DNA of 64,000 nt, from assembly GCA_910584545.1 (NCBI GenBank), contig CAJUBC010000004.1:12217-76216 (forward strand). Reading direction: 5' to 3'. This document shows, piece by piece, positions 52,058 to 59,881 of this stretch. The translations under genes and the position numbers were made by a program. Every line of letters starts with the position of its first letter. Positions within the stretch are counted from its first letter, which is position 1. The notes under the pieces were generated by a model. The model did no database searches. It was given only the letters and a program-made list of their open reading frames with translations, and was not told the origin of the DNA. This DNA comes from an uncultured Muribaculaceae bacterium (GTDB lineage: Bacteria > Bacteroidota > Bacteroidia > Bacteroidales > Muribaculaceae).

Positions 52058-52088
52058 TTGTAACGTTTAGATTTAATTGGTAATTTTG
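52057..52088 (+). promoter_or_regulatory. Promoter of miaB
   Basis: TTTG at 52057-52060, 20 bases, TAATTTTG at 52081-52088. The -33 element touches the start codon of the divergent CoA transferase gene. Confidence 0.65.
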
Positions 52089-52090
52089 CA

Positions 52091-52098
52091 CAAAATTA
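52091..52098 (-). promoter_or_regulatory. Divergent -7 box for the CoA transferase gene
   Basis: On the minus strand TAATTTTG, two bases from the miaB -7 box. Together they read TAATTTTGCACAAAATTA. The -33 for this direction is weak (CAA on the plus strand at 52123, 24 bases away). Confidence 0.45.
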
Positions 52099-52106
52099 AT
52101 AAAACA

Positions 52107-53492
52107 ATGCAAGAAATCCGAACAATGAAGACTTTTTTTCTCCCAAACGACGATAAAAAATGCACATTTTCCAAAAAGGTGCGCATCGAGACCTACGGAT
52201 GCCAGATGAATGTGGCGGATTCGGAGGTGGTGGCCGCCATGATGTACACTGCCGGCTATGACACCACGGAGCATGACGAAGAGGCCTCTGCGGTGCTTCT
52301 CAACACCTGTTCGATCCGCGACAACGCGGAGCAGAAGATATTCGCCCGTCTCAATTACTGGAACGCAATGCGACGCAAGACGGGGCGCGACATTATCATC
52401 GGCGTGATCGGATGCATGGCCGAGCGAATGAAAAACGAACTGATTGAGCGTCACGGCGTGGACTTAGTGGCCGGACCGGACGCTTATCTCGACATACCGG
52501 AGCTTGTGGCTGCGGCCGAGGCCGGCGAAAAGGCCATCAACATCGAGCTGTCGACGACGGAGACCTACCGTGACGTGGTGCCGCGCCGCATCGGAGCCGG
52601 AGTGGGCGGATTCATCTCGATCATGAGGGGCTGCAACAATTTCTGCTCCTACTGCATCGTGCCGTATACCCGTGGCCGCGAACGTTCGCGCGAGCCGGAG
52701 AGCATCCTGCGCGAACTCGCGGACCTGCGCGCCCGAGGCTACAGGGAGGTGACGCTGTTGGGCCAGAACGTCAACAGCTACAGCTACGATACCGGCGACT
52801 GCGACGGCAAGGTGGACTTCCCCAAGCTGTTGGCCATGGTGGCCGAGGCGGCTCCCGACATGCGCGTCCGCTTCACCACATCACACCCCAAGGATATGAG
52901 CGACGCCACATTGGAGACAATCGCCGCGCATCCCAACATCGCGCGCCATATACATCTGCCGGTGCAGAGCGGCAGCAACAAGGTGCTGAAGGCGATGAAC
53001 CGCAAGTACACCCGCGAGTGGTATCTCGACCGCGTGGCGGCCATCCGCCGCATCCTTCCCGACGCGGGACTCTCCACCGATATGTTCACCGGATTCCACG
53101 ACGAGAGCGAGGAGGATTTCCGGGAGACTCTCTCGCTGATGCGCGAGGCGGGATTCGACTCGGCGTTCATGTTCAAGTATTCGGAGCGTCCCGGCACGCT
53201 TGCGTCTCGCGAAATGCCAGACAATGTTCCTGAAGAGGTGAAGATAGAGCGTCTCAACCGGATGATCGCGCTGCAGAACGAGCTGTCGCTCGAGAGCAAC
53301 CGCCGCGATGTGGGCAAGGAGTTCGAGGTGCTTGTGGAGGGTGCGTCAAAGCGCGACCGGGAGGAATATTTCGGCCGCACCAGCCAGAACAAAGTCGTGG
53401 TATTCCCTAAGAGGGATGTGCGTCCCGGGGATTTCGTGAAAGTACGAGTGACTGACGCAAGCTCCGCCACTCTCAGAGGGGAGCTTATATAG
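52107..53492 (+). CDS. miaB: tRNA-2-methylthio-N6-dimethylallyladenosine synthase
   Basis: A 461-residue radical SAM methylthiotransferase from ATG 52107; ATG 52125 (MKTFFLPND) is an equally good start, and the frame's earlier Met would lie upstream of the predicted transcript. It adds a methylthio group to A37 of tRNAs reading UNN codons. The auxiliary iron-sulfur cluster ligands are Cys32, Cys68 and Cys103 (GCQMN, TCSIRDNAEQ, GCMAER); the radical SAM cluster is CNNFCSYC (176-183). The C-terminal TRAM domain (about 390-461) has VEGASKRDREEYFGRTSQNKVVVFP. Confidence 0.95.
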   Translation: MQEIRTMKTFFLPNDDKKCTFSKKVRIETYGCQMNVADSEVVAAMMYTAGYDTTEHDEEASAVLLNTCSIRDNAEQKIFARLNYWNAMRRKTGRDIIIGVIGCMAERMKNELIERHGVDLVAGPDAYLDIPELVAAAEAGEKAINIELSTTETYRDVVPRRIGAGVGGFISIMRGCNNFCSYCIVPYTRGRERSREPESILRELADLRARGYREVTLLGQNVNSYSYDTGDCDGKVDFPKLLAMVAEAAPDMRVRFTTSHPKDMSDATLETIAAHPNIARHIHLPVQSGSNKVLKAMNRKYTREWYLDRVAAIRRILPDAGLSTDMFTGFHDESEEDFRETLSLMREAGFDSAFMFKYSERPGTLASREMPDNVPEEVKIERLNRMIALQNELSLESNRRDVGKEFEVLVEGASKRDREEYFGRTSQNKVVVFPKRDVRPGDFVKVRVTDASSATLRGELI

Positions 53493-53519
53493 TACAGGCA
53501 CGCCGCGACGTTCGGGCCG

Positions 53520-56516
53520 CTACCGCAAATCGGAAGCTGCTCCGGGCTTCATCACCACTCCTTTCGACTTGCGTCCGTTGATGGCTATCATCAGCGGCGA
53601 GTCGAAGCGCACCACGCGCACGAAGTCGCTCTCCATGGCGGCGGGCATCGCGTCGAGATAGGCTGTGTCGACAAAACCGTTGCCGGCAGCCGGATCTACA
53701 GTGAAATAGCCCGTGCCGAACGACGTAAGATTCTGGAAGAAATGTGTTCCCTGCGAGGGCTCGACGCGGAAGCCGGGCAGTGCGGACTCTACTATGAGTC
53801 GCGCGCCGGAGATCTGTGCCCAGCGCACGGGAACGCCGAGAGCCGGATCGGAAGTGCCCCAGCGGCCCGGGCCAATCAGCAGATACGGTTCGTTGCCGGC
53901 CACGAACTTTTCGTTGAGCGACCCGATTTCATCGGCGATTTCGCGGGTATGAAGTGAATTGAAAGCTTCGGGCTTGACATAGACCACATAGCGGACATTG
54001 TCCATCAGTCCGTGACCGAGAGCCGCCTCGCTGCGCAGGATAAGACTCGAATCCGCGACATCGGTCATTGAGTCGTCGAGCATCTCCTTCCTGTCGACTA
54101 TAGGACGTATCTGAAGCCAGTAGACCACTCCCCTGCAACCATCCTTATCCGGCTTGCAGAATATATTTCCCGCGAATTCTATCTCGACGGGTCGCCCCAT
54201 CTCATACTGTCCGGTAGAGAGCATGAAGTCGGAGATTTCGGCAAGCGGGAATTTGTCATGCTTGAGCACGTTGGCGAAAGTGACGAGCTTGCGGCCCGGT
54301 CCCAGAGCGTTGTCACGGATCATGCGGTCCTCGATGTCGAATGTCGAGACAAGGTACGGGAGAGAGCAGGACTTGACTGCGTCGGCCACAGGAACCTTCA
54401 CGATATTGAAGCAGTCGTTGGTGGTGAACCTCGCGGTCTCCACCACGGAGTCGGGCAGCGCATGGAGGAAAGTCTGCGTGTCGCGCAGAGCCAGCTCCAC
54501 GGTAGAAGTCTGGAGCACCCGCGAGGGATGTCTGGGAGAGAAACGAAGAGCCTTGCCCCCATCGACAATGTAGGAGCCGAGCCCTGCGGCCACCTCCACT
54601 ACTCCCTCCTCGCTCTTTTCATCTCCCACTGGGTAATAGTTGAGCGAGCGGCCCACTCCGGAAAATGTGGGATAATACATCCCGTCGTGGTCGGCACCCG
54701 CCACCTCCTGAAGTATAACCGCCATCTTCTCTTGGTCGATGACATTGCTCGTGGCGTTCATGTAGGCCTTGGAGTCGGCGAAGAACACCGAGGCATAGAC
54801 GGCCTTGACAGCATCCGTGACCATACGCATCCGCTCTTCGGGATTCTCCACGAAAGGCACCATATAGGTGGAGTAGATTCCGGCGAACGGCTGGTAATGA
54901 GAGTCCTCGAGCAGCGACGAACTCCTGACAGCCATCGGTTTGTGGACCACGTCGAAGAACGCGGCGATGTCGGCCACTACCGAAGCGGGGAGGTCTGCCT
55001 CGAGGAAGCGGTTGAGTATAACCTGATCCGGTGCATCGGAGAGCGCTATCGGATAGAGGTTGTTTGAATCCATGAACTCATCGAAAATATCAGTGCAGAC
55101 CACCACCGTGTGGGGGATGGTAACCTGTACGCCATGGAAATCCTCGCATACCGGATTGCGCTTGATGATCTGGTCGATGAATGCGAGGCCGCGTCCCTTT
55201 CCGCCCATCGATCCCTGACCGATGCGGGCGAAGTTGGAATAGCGGTCGTAATTCTCGCGCTTGAAGACGGCCACCACGCCCCGGTTCTTCATGCGGCGGT
55301 ATTTCACGATGCATTCGAAGACGAGACGGCGCACCATCGGTTCGTCGGCCATATCGGTGAAGGCATGGCTCTTGAGAGCGTCGGCTATGGGGAAGAGCGC
55401 GCGGGAATAGAGCCAGCGGCTTATGCTGTTGTCGGTGCAGATGGAGAGGAGCAGGTCGGAGGGGATGTCGAAGATTCCGTTCTGCAGGTCCTTGAGGTTG
55501 TGGAAGCGCATCAGCTCGCGGTCGTCGCCTGGATAGCGCACTATGAAGTCGCCGAAGCCGAAGCGACGCGACACTGCCTTGCGCAGGTCGATGGGGAGAG
55601 TCTTGGAGTTCTTGTCAAGGAATGTGTAGCCCGCCATCTCTGCCGGTACGCGGTTGGCGGTCTCCTGACTCTCCACTATCACCGGTACGTGGGGGCTGCG
55701 GAGGTGCAGATACCCGGCGAGCATCATGCCGGCCGCGGGGTCCTTCTCGCCGTTGCGTGGGAAGCGTGCGTCGGTCACCAGGCCGATGATGTTGTCGCCG
55801 TAACGGTCCACGAGAGCCGCGGCCTCCTCGTAATCGCGGGCAAGGAGCACCTTGGAGCGTCCCCGCATGCGCAGCATGGCCTCATGCTGGTTGAGGGCCT
55901 CGGTGGCGAAGTCCATCGACTGACGGAGCAGGAACTTGAAGAGATAGGGAAGTATCGAGGAATAGAAACGGATTGAATCCTCCACAAGAAGGATTGCCTG
56001 CACACCGACATCGAGGATATCGTTGTCGGCGTTCATCTTGTCCTCGATAAGCTTGATGATGGCGAGGATGAGGTCGACGTTTCCGAGCCAGCTGAACACA
56101 TAGTCCACGCCTCGCAGGTCCTCGTTGGCGATACGCCGGCGCACTTCTTTGGAGAAAGGAGTCAGCACCACGAACGGAATCTGCGGATACATTTCATCGA
56201 GCGACACCGCCTCGCGGAATGTCTCGCTGACATCCACGCCGGGCATCGCTATGATGAGGTCATATTCCTTCGCGGCGAGTTCCGCGCGTGCCTCCGTATA
56301 GTTAGCCACCTTTGTGAAGCGCGGCGGGGAGGAGAGGTTGAGCGAGACGTACTCGTTGTAGACCTGCTCCTCCACCCTGCCGTCCTCCTCGAGCATGAAT
56401 GCGTCGTAGGGTGTCGCCACAAGAAGCACATTGAAAATGCGCTTCTGCATCAGGTTCTGGAATGCCGTCTCCTTCAGATAGAGACGGCTCAATATCGTTT
56501 CATTTACATTTTTCAT
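53520..56516 (-). CDS. Tandem receiver-like / PEP-synthase N-domain fusion protein
   Basis: A 998-residue cytoplasmic protein. Residues about 27-165 resemble a response-regulator fold (NVLLVATPYDAF, DLIIAMPG, PFVVLTPFS); about 172-330 is a second such fold with QAILLVEDSIRFYSS and GLVTDARF, the acidic residues being kept better here. Residues about 430-810 are an ATP-grasp domain like that of PEP synthase and pyruvate phosphate dikinase: GQGSMGGKGRGLAFI (near 438), MAVRSSSLLEDSHYQPFAGIYSTY (near 533), and VYWLQIRPI (near 802). A C-terminal part with LLIGPGRWGTSDPALGVPVRW follows. The phosphohistidine swivel and PEP/pyruvate TIM barrel of true dikinases are absent, so it cannot be a complete PEP synthase. 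It is the last gene of a minus-strand operon, after hemD. Role unknown, perhaps signalling or phosphotransfer. Confidence 0.75.
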   Translation of the reverse strand: MKNVNETILSRLYLKETAFQNLMQKRIFNVLLVATPYDAFMLEEDGRVEEQVYNEYVSLNLSSPPRFTKVANYTEARAELAAKEYDLIIAMPGVDVSETFREAVSLDEMYPQIPFVVLTPFSKEVRRRIANEDLRGVDYVFSWLGNVDLILAIIKLIEDKMNADNDILDVGVQAILLVEDSIRFYSSILPYLFKFLLRQSMDFATEALNQHEAMLRMRGRSKVLLARDYEEAAALVDRYGDNIIGLVTDARFPRNGEKDPAAGMMLAGYLHLRSPHVPVIVESQETANRVPAEMAGYTFLDKNSKTLPIDLRKAVSRRFGFGDFIVRYPGDDRELMRFHNLKDLQNGIFDIPSDLLLSICTDNSISRWLYSRALFPIADALKSHAFTDMADEPMVRRLVFECIVKYRRMKNRGVVAVFKRENYDRYSNFARIGQGSMGGKGRGLAFIDQIIKRNPVCEDFHGVQVTIPHTVVVCTDIFDEFMDSNNLYPIALSDAPDQVILNRFLEADLPASVVADIAAFFDVVHKPMAVRSSSLLEDSHYQPFAGIYSTYMVPFVENPEERMRMVTDAVKAVYASVFFADSKAYMNATSNVIDQEKMAVILQEVAGADHDGMYYPTFSGVGRSLNYYPVGDEKSEEGVVEVAAGLGSYIVDGGKALRFSPRHPSRVLQTSTVELALRDTQTFLHALPDSVVETARFTTNDCFNIVKVPVADAVKSCSLPYLVSTFDIEDRMIRDNALGPGRKLVTFANVLKHDKFPLAEISDFMLSTGQYEMGRPVEIEFAGNIFCKPDKDGCRGVVYWLQIRPIVDRKEMLDDSMTDVADSSLILRSEAALGHGLMDNVRYVVYVKPEAFNSLHTREIADEIGSLNEKFVAGNEPYLLIGPGRWGTSDPALGVPVRWAQISGARLIVESALPGFRVEPSQGTHFFQNLTSFGTGYFTVDPAAGNGFVDTAYLDAMPAAMESDFVRVVRFDSPLMIAINGRKSKGVVMKPGAASDLR

Positions 56517-56527
56517 ATCGCGGAGGA

Positions 56528-57304
56528 TTATTCGCCTTCCGCCGCATCCTTCTCCGCGAGCTTCTCGATGAAATCCTCAAGAGCGCCAGGCATCGACCTG
56601 TGGGCGGAATTCGGAGCCTGCAGGTCCACGCGGTATCCCATATCCTCAATGGCCTTGACGGTTGTGGGGCCGAATGCTCCGATGTAGATATGGTCGTTGT
56701 CCTGGTTGAATTCGGGAAAATTCTTCTTGAGCGAGGCGATTCCGGCAGGGCTGAAGAAAAGCAGCATGTCATAATCGAGCTCCTCTCCGGGCTGGAAATC
56801 ATTGCTGACGGTGCGGAACATCACTACCTTGGTGACATCGAGATCATGTCCGTCAAGAACCGAGAGGTCCTCCTTATGGACATCCGACACCGGGAACAGT
56901 ATCTTCTCTTTCCTATTCTTGTCGAGGGCCATGAAGAGTGTCTCGTCGTCAAGTCTTCCGGTCGAGCCGTACGAGATTTTTCTCTTGCGGTATACGATGT
57001 ATTTCTGCAGATAGAGCGCGATGGCCTCGGTGGTGCAGAAGTATTTCATAGTATCTGGCACCTTGACACGCATCTCCTGACAAAGACGAAAGAAATTGTC
57101 GACGGCGGCACGCGAGGTCAGGATCACACCGCCGTAATCGGCGAGGTTGACTTTTGACTGACGGAACTCTTTCGCCGTGAGGCCCTCTGTCTTGATGAAG
57201 GGTCGGAACACCATCTCGATGTCATACTTTTTCGAAATGTCAAAATAGGGAGATTTGTCGCCGGCCGGGCGAGGCTGCGACACAAGGATCTTCTTAATTT
57301 TCAT
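56528..57304 (-). CDS. hemD: Uroporphyrinogen-III synthase
   Basis: A 258-residue two-domain enzyme that closes hydroxymethylbilane to uroporphyrinogen III. HemD sequences diverge strongly; supporting marks are KILVSQPRP at the start, YGGVILTSRAAVDNFF, KILFPVSDVHKEDL, DMLLFFSPAGIASLKKNFP and IGAFGPTTVKAIEDMGYRVDL near the C-terminus. DUF4271 directly upstream is a typical Bacteroidetes neighbour of hemD. No other heme gene lies in this operon. Confidence 0.85.
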   Translation of the reverse strand: MKIKKILVSQPRPAGDKSPYFDISKKYDIEMVFRPFIKTEGLTAKEFRQSKVNLADYGGVILTSRAAVDNFFRLCQEMRVKVPDTMKYFCTTEAIALYLQKYIVYRKRKISYGSTGRLDDETLFMALDKNRKEKILFPVSDVHKEDLSVLDGHDLDVTKVVMFRTVSNDFQPGEELDYDMLLFFSPAGIASLKKNFPEFNQDNDHIYIGAFGPTTVKAIEDMGYRVDLQAPNSAHRSMPGALEDFIEKLAEKDAAEGE

Positions 57305-57337
57305 TCTACTTTATATTTTTCCGTTTTACCGGCCTCG

Positions 57338-58201
57338 TCAGGGCGATATGATGCACAAGACCACTGTCCCGAAGTAGACCAGAATCAAGGGTACTATTTC
57401 CAAACTGCAAAGGTAGTACAAAAAAAGCAACCAAGAGGATAAATGGTCGAAAAAAATGCGAAAACCTTTCCAAATAAACAATATTTTGCACAAAATGAAG
57501 ACCGATGCCGCTATAATGAGCAGTTTCGGAGTCCATGATGGGTAACAGAGAACGAGGAACGCCGGCGGGAGGGACAGGCCCCCCCCGATGGCAGTCGAGG
57601 CGGTGGCTCCCTTCACCCAGAGGACTGCCCGACGGGAGTCGGTGAATACATTTCCCACCACCCAGTAGGCGGTCGTGATTAAGGTCACGTAGATGGCACA
57701 GACTCCCATGCAGACCGCTATGCCGACAGGCTGCGGCAGCAATACAGATAAGGACCATGCGGGATTGTATCCGGCCGTCATGCCGATTAAGGCCCAGAGG
57801 AGTACGCCGGCCGACGCGGCCCATAGCGCGTTGAGGAGTATGAGCAGCACGGTCTCGTCGACTGTGTCGTCGAAGGCGTTGGAGCGCAGACGGGTCTCGA
57901 ACAGGTCGGTCCATATCGCCTTGAAATGTCGGGGGCTGTTCTTGATCCTGAGCGCAGCGAGAGTGAAGAGAAGCGTGAGCACGAGATAGATCCAGGACAT
58001 GCCGAAACCTTCTTCCGTCTCTCTCTGACCTTCAACGGAGCGCACCGGGCTTTCCATTATCGCCATAGAGGGATATTCGCCGGCGACAAGCGTGTCGACT
58101 GCGATGGAATCGGCCGCGACGGTGTCGGCCGCGACCGTATCGGCCGCGGGCTGTACCGCCTGAGATGCGGGCATGGTCACTCCTGTCTTCACTTGAGCCA
58201 T
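57338..58201 (-). CDS. DUF4271 membrane protein
   Basis: A 287-residue membrane protein with about six to seven helices after a soluble N-terminus. Residues 17-40 carry imperfect repeats of (A)ADTVA/AVDTLVA type. The membrane part ends with FRIFFDHLSSWLLFLYYLCSLEIVPLILVYFG, typical of DUF4271, a Bacteroidetes-only family usually next to hemD. Function unknown. It overlaps the epimerase gene by 13 bases and precedes hemD by 33. Confidence 0.8.
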   Translation of the reverse strand: MAQVKTGVTMPASQAVQPAADTVAADTVAADSIAVDTLVAGEYPSMAIMESPVRSVEGQRETEEGFGMSWIYLVLTLLFTLAALRIKNSPRHFKAIWTDLFETRLRSNAFDDTVDETVLLILLNALWAASAGVLLWALIGMTAGYNPAWSLSVLLPQPVGIAVCMGVCAIYVTLITTAYWVVGNVFTDSRRAVLWVKGATASTAIGGGLSLPPAFLVLCYPSWTPKLLIIAASVFILCKILFIWKGFRIFFDHLSSWLLFLYYLCSLEIVPLILVYFGTVVLCIISP

Positions 58202-59253
58202 CCGTTCTCCTTATACCAGAGGATAGACTTATGGACACCTTCGGCAAGGTGCACCTTGGGACTGAAGCCGAACGCACGACGCGCCTTGTCGACATCGACA
58301 AGCCAGTTGCGCTGCTTCATTATATTGAACTTGTCGCGGTTGAGGGTGGATGGCTTCATACGGGCCACGCCCCATTTCTCGGCAACGGCGGAGACAGCCT
58401 TCACGGCCCATAGAGGCATGCGCACTGGCATGACGAAACGTTTCCCCATCTCCTTCATGGCAAGATGTCGGAATTCCTTCTGCGTGTAGCCGCGCGGCTC
58501 CGCCACGTTGTAGACCTCTCCTGTCGGTGCTTTCGCGAGCGCGTCGAATATGGCGCGAGCGAGGTCCTCCACATATATGAAACTGAGTTCCTGACGGCGA
58601 TAGCCCACCGAAAAGTCGAAACCTTTTGCCATCGACTCGAACATCAGGAAGTAGTCACGGTCGCGCGGACCGTAGATGCCGGTGGCCCGGAATATTATGT
58701 AGGGAATTCCGGCAGTAGCGAGCCAAAGCTCGGCCTTGAGCTTCGATGCCCCGTAGCGTGTGTTGGGACGCGGAATCATCTCTTCGGTGAAGGGGGTGTA
58801 CCCGCGCTCGTCGCCGGGTCCGACAGCGGAAAGGCTGCTTACGTAGAGCAGTTTCTCGGGAATCATGCCGGTGTTGTGGAGAGCCGAGGTGAAGTGGCGG
58901 AGATAATCATAGTTTATCCTTGAGAAATCGGCGTAGCGCATCACTTTTGTCGCGCCGAGATTATAGACGATATAGTCCCATCTCTCACCTTCTGGCAGTG
59001 CGCCTCGCAATGTATCGGCCATTGTCTCGGGGCGGTCGAAGTCGAAGACCACGAAGTTGATATGCGGGTCATCGAGCCATTGACGCGATGTGGACTCCCG
59101 GACTCCGGCCCAGACATCGAACCCTCGCTTCAGGGCCTCGGCCACGATGAAACCTCCGGCAAAGCCTCCGGCACCGACAACGAGCACTCTCGTCCTGCGG
59201 GCCGGCAGCGCGCTCTCGACGCCCTTTTCCGCAATATTTATATCTGCTTCCAT
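58189..59253 (-). CDS. NAD-dependent epimerase/dehydratase (extended SDR)
   Basis: A 354-residue Rossmann-fold enzyme. Nucleotide-binding GAGGFAG at 27-33, DFDRPETMAD for the Asp region, and active site NTRYGASKLKAE (Tyr-x-x-x-Lys). The C-terminal half holds the substrate domain (FLMFESMAKGFDFSVGYRRQELSFIYVEDLARAIF). The sugar-nucleotide or sterol-like substrate cannot be read. It is in an operon with a deacetylase and DUF2723 glycosyltransferase upstream, which suggests a glycan role. Confidence 0.85.
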   Translation of the reverse strand: MEADINIAEKGVESALPARRTRVLVVGAGGFAGGFIVAEALKRGFDVWAGVRESTSRQWLDDPHINFVVFDFDRPETMADTLRGALPEGERWDYIVYNLGATKVMRYADFSRINYDYLRHFTSALHNTGMIPEKLLYVSSLSAVGPGDERGYTPFTEEMIPRPNTRYGASKLKAELWLATAGIPYIIFRATGIYGPRDRDYFLMFESMAKGFDFSVGYRRQELSFIYVEDLARAIFDALAKAPTGEVYNVAEPRGYTQKEFRHLAMKEMGKRFVMPVRMPLWAVKAVSAVAEKWGVARMKPSTLNRDKFNIMKQRNWLVDVDKARRAFGFSPKVHLAEGVHKSILWYKENGWLK

Positions 59254-59263
59254 CTGATGTCGT

Positions 59264-59881
59264 TTATATAAGTCTGAACTCGTAACCCTGTTCCAGCAGC
59301 CACTCTATCGATCGAGGGAGAGCCTCGCGCCTCGGGATGCTGCGGAGGGAGTCGTGAAACACCACCACCGAACCGGGACGCGTCCACCTGCGCACTATCC
59401 GGACCACATCGTCGGCAGAGAGCCGGTGGCTGTAGTCACGCGACACCACATCCATCATCACAACTCTGTAATCACCGGCAATGGCGAGGGACTGCCTCCG
59501 CGTCATGGCACCGTGCGGGGGACGGAAAAGGGTGCTGTCGATATAGCCCGCTGCCTCGCGGACATCTTCTATATACCGTTGCGTGGAGCATTTCAAACCC
59601 TGCAGATGGTGCATGGTATGGTTTCCCACACGATGTCCGTGAGCCAGCACTTCCCGATACAGATCGGGGTACTTGCGCACATTGTCGCCCACCATGAAGA
59701 ACGTGGCCTTGATGCCGAAGCGGTCAAGCAGGTCGAGCACGTAAGGTGTGGATTCCGGAATGGGTCCGTCGTCGAATGTGAGGTATACCGATGGATGTCC
59801 CGGCTCTCCGGGATCGAGCCTGAACTCTCCGGGAGCGGCGAGCCTGCGGAATATCTCCGGCGGGAATTCTATCAGCCTCAC
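59264..59881 (-). CDS. Polysaccharide deacetylase (CE4, NodB homology)
   Basis: A 205-residue metal-dependent deacetylase without a signal peptide. CE4 motifs: TFDDGP (35-40), GNHTMHH with metal ligands His88 and His92, RPPHGAMT, and VVFHDS near the end. RPPHG instead of the common RPPYG is a small variation. It probably removes acetyl groups from an N-acetylated sugar on a glycan or lipid-linked intermediate. It overlaps the DUF2723 gene by 4 bases. Confidence 0.88.
   Translation of the reverse strand: MRLIEFPPEIFRRLAAPGEFRLDPGEPGHPSVYLTFDDGPIPESTPYVLDLLDRFGIKATFFMVGDNVRKYPDLYREVLAHGHRVGNHTMHHLQGLKCSTQRYIEDVREAAGYIDSTLFRPPHGAMTRRQSLAIAGDYRVVMMDVVSRDYSHRLSADDVVRIVRRWTRPGSVVVFHDSLRSIPRREALPRSIEWLLEQGYEFRLI

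Noticed and set aside
53520..56516. Complete phosphoenolpyruvate synthase
   Set aside because: The phosphohistidine and PEP-binding domains are missing, and the N-terminus has receiver-like folds instead.
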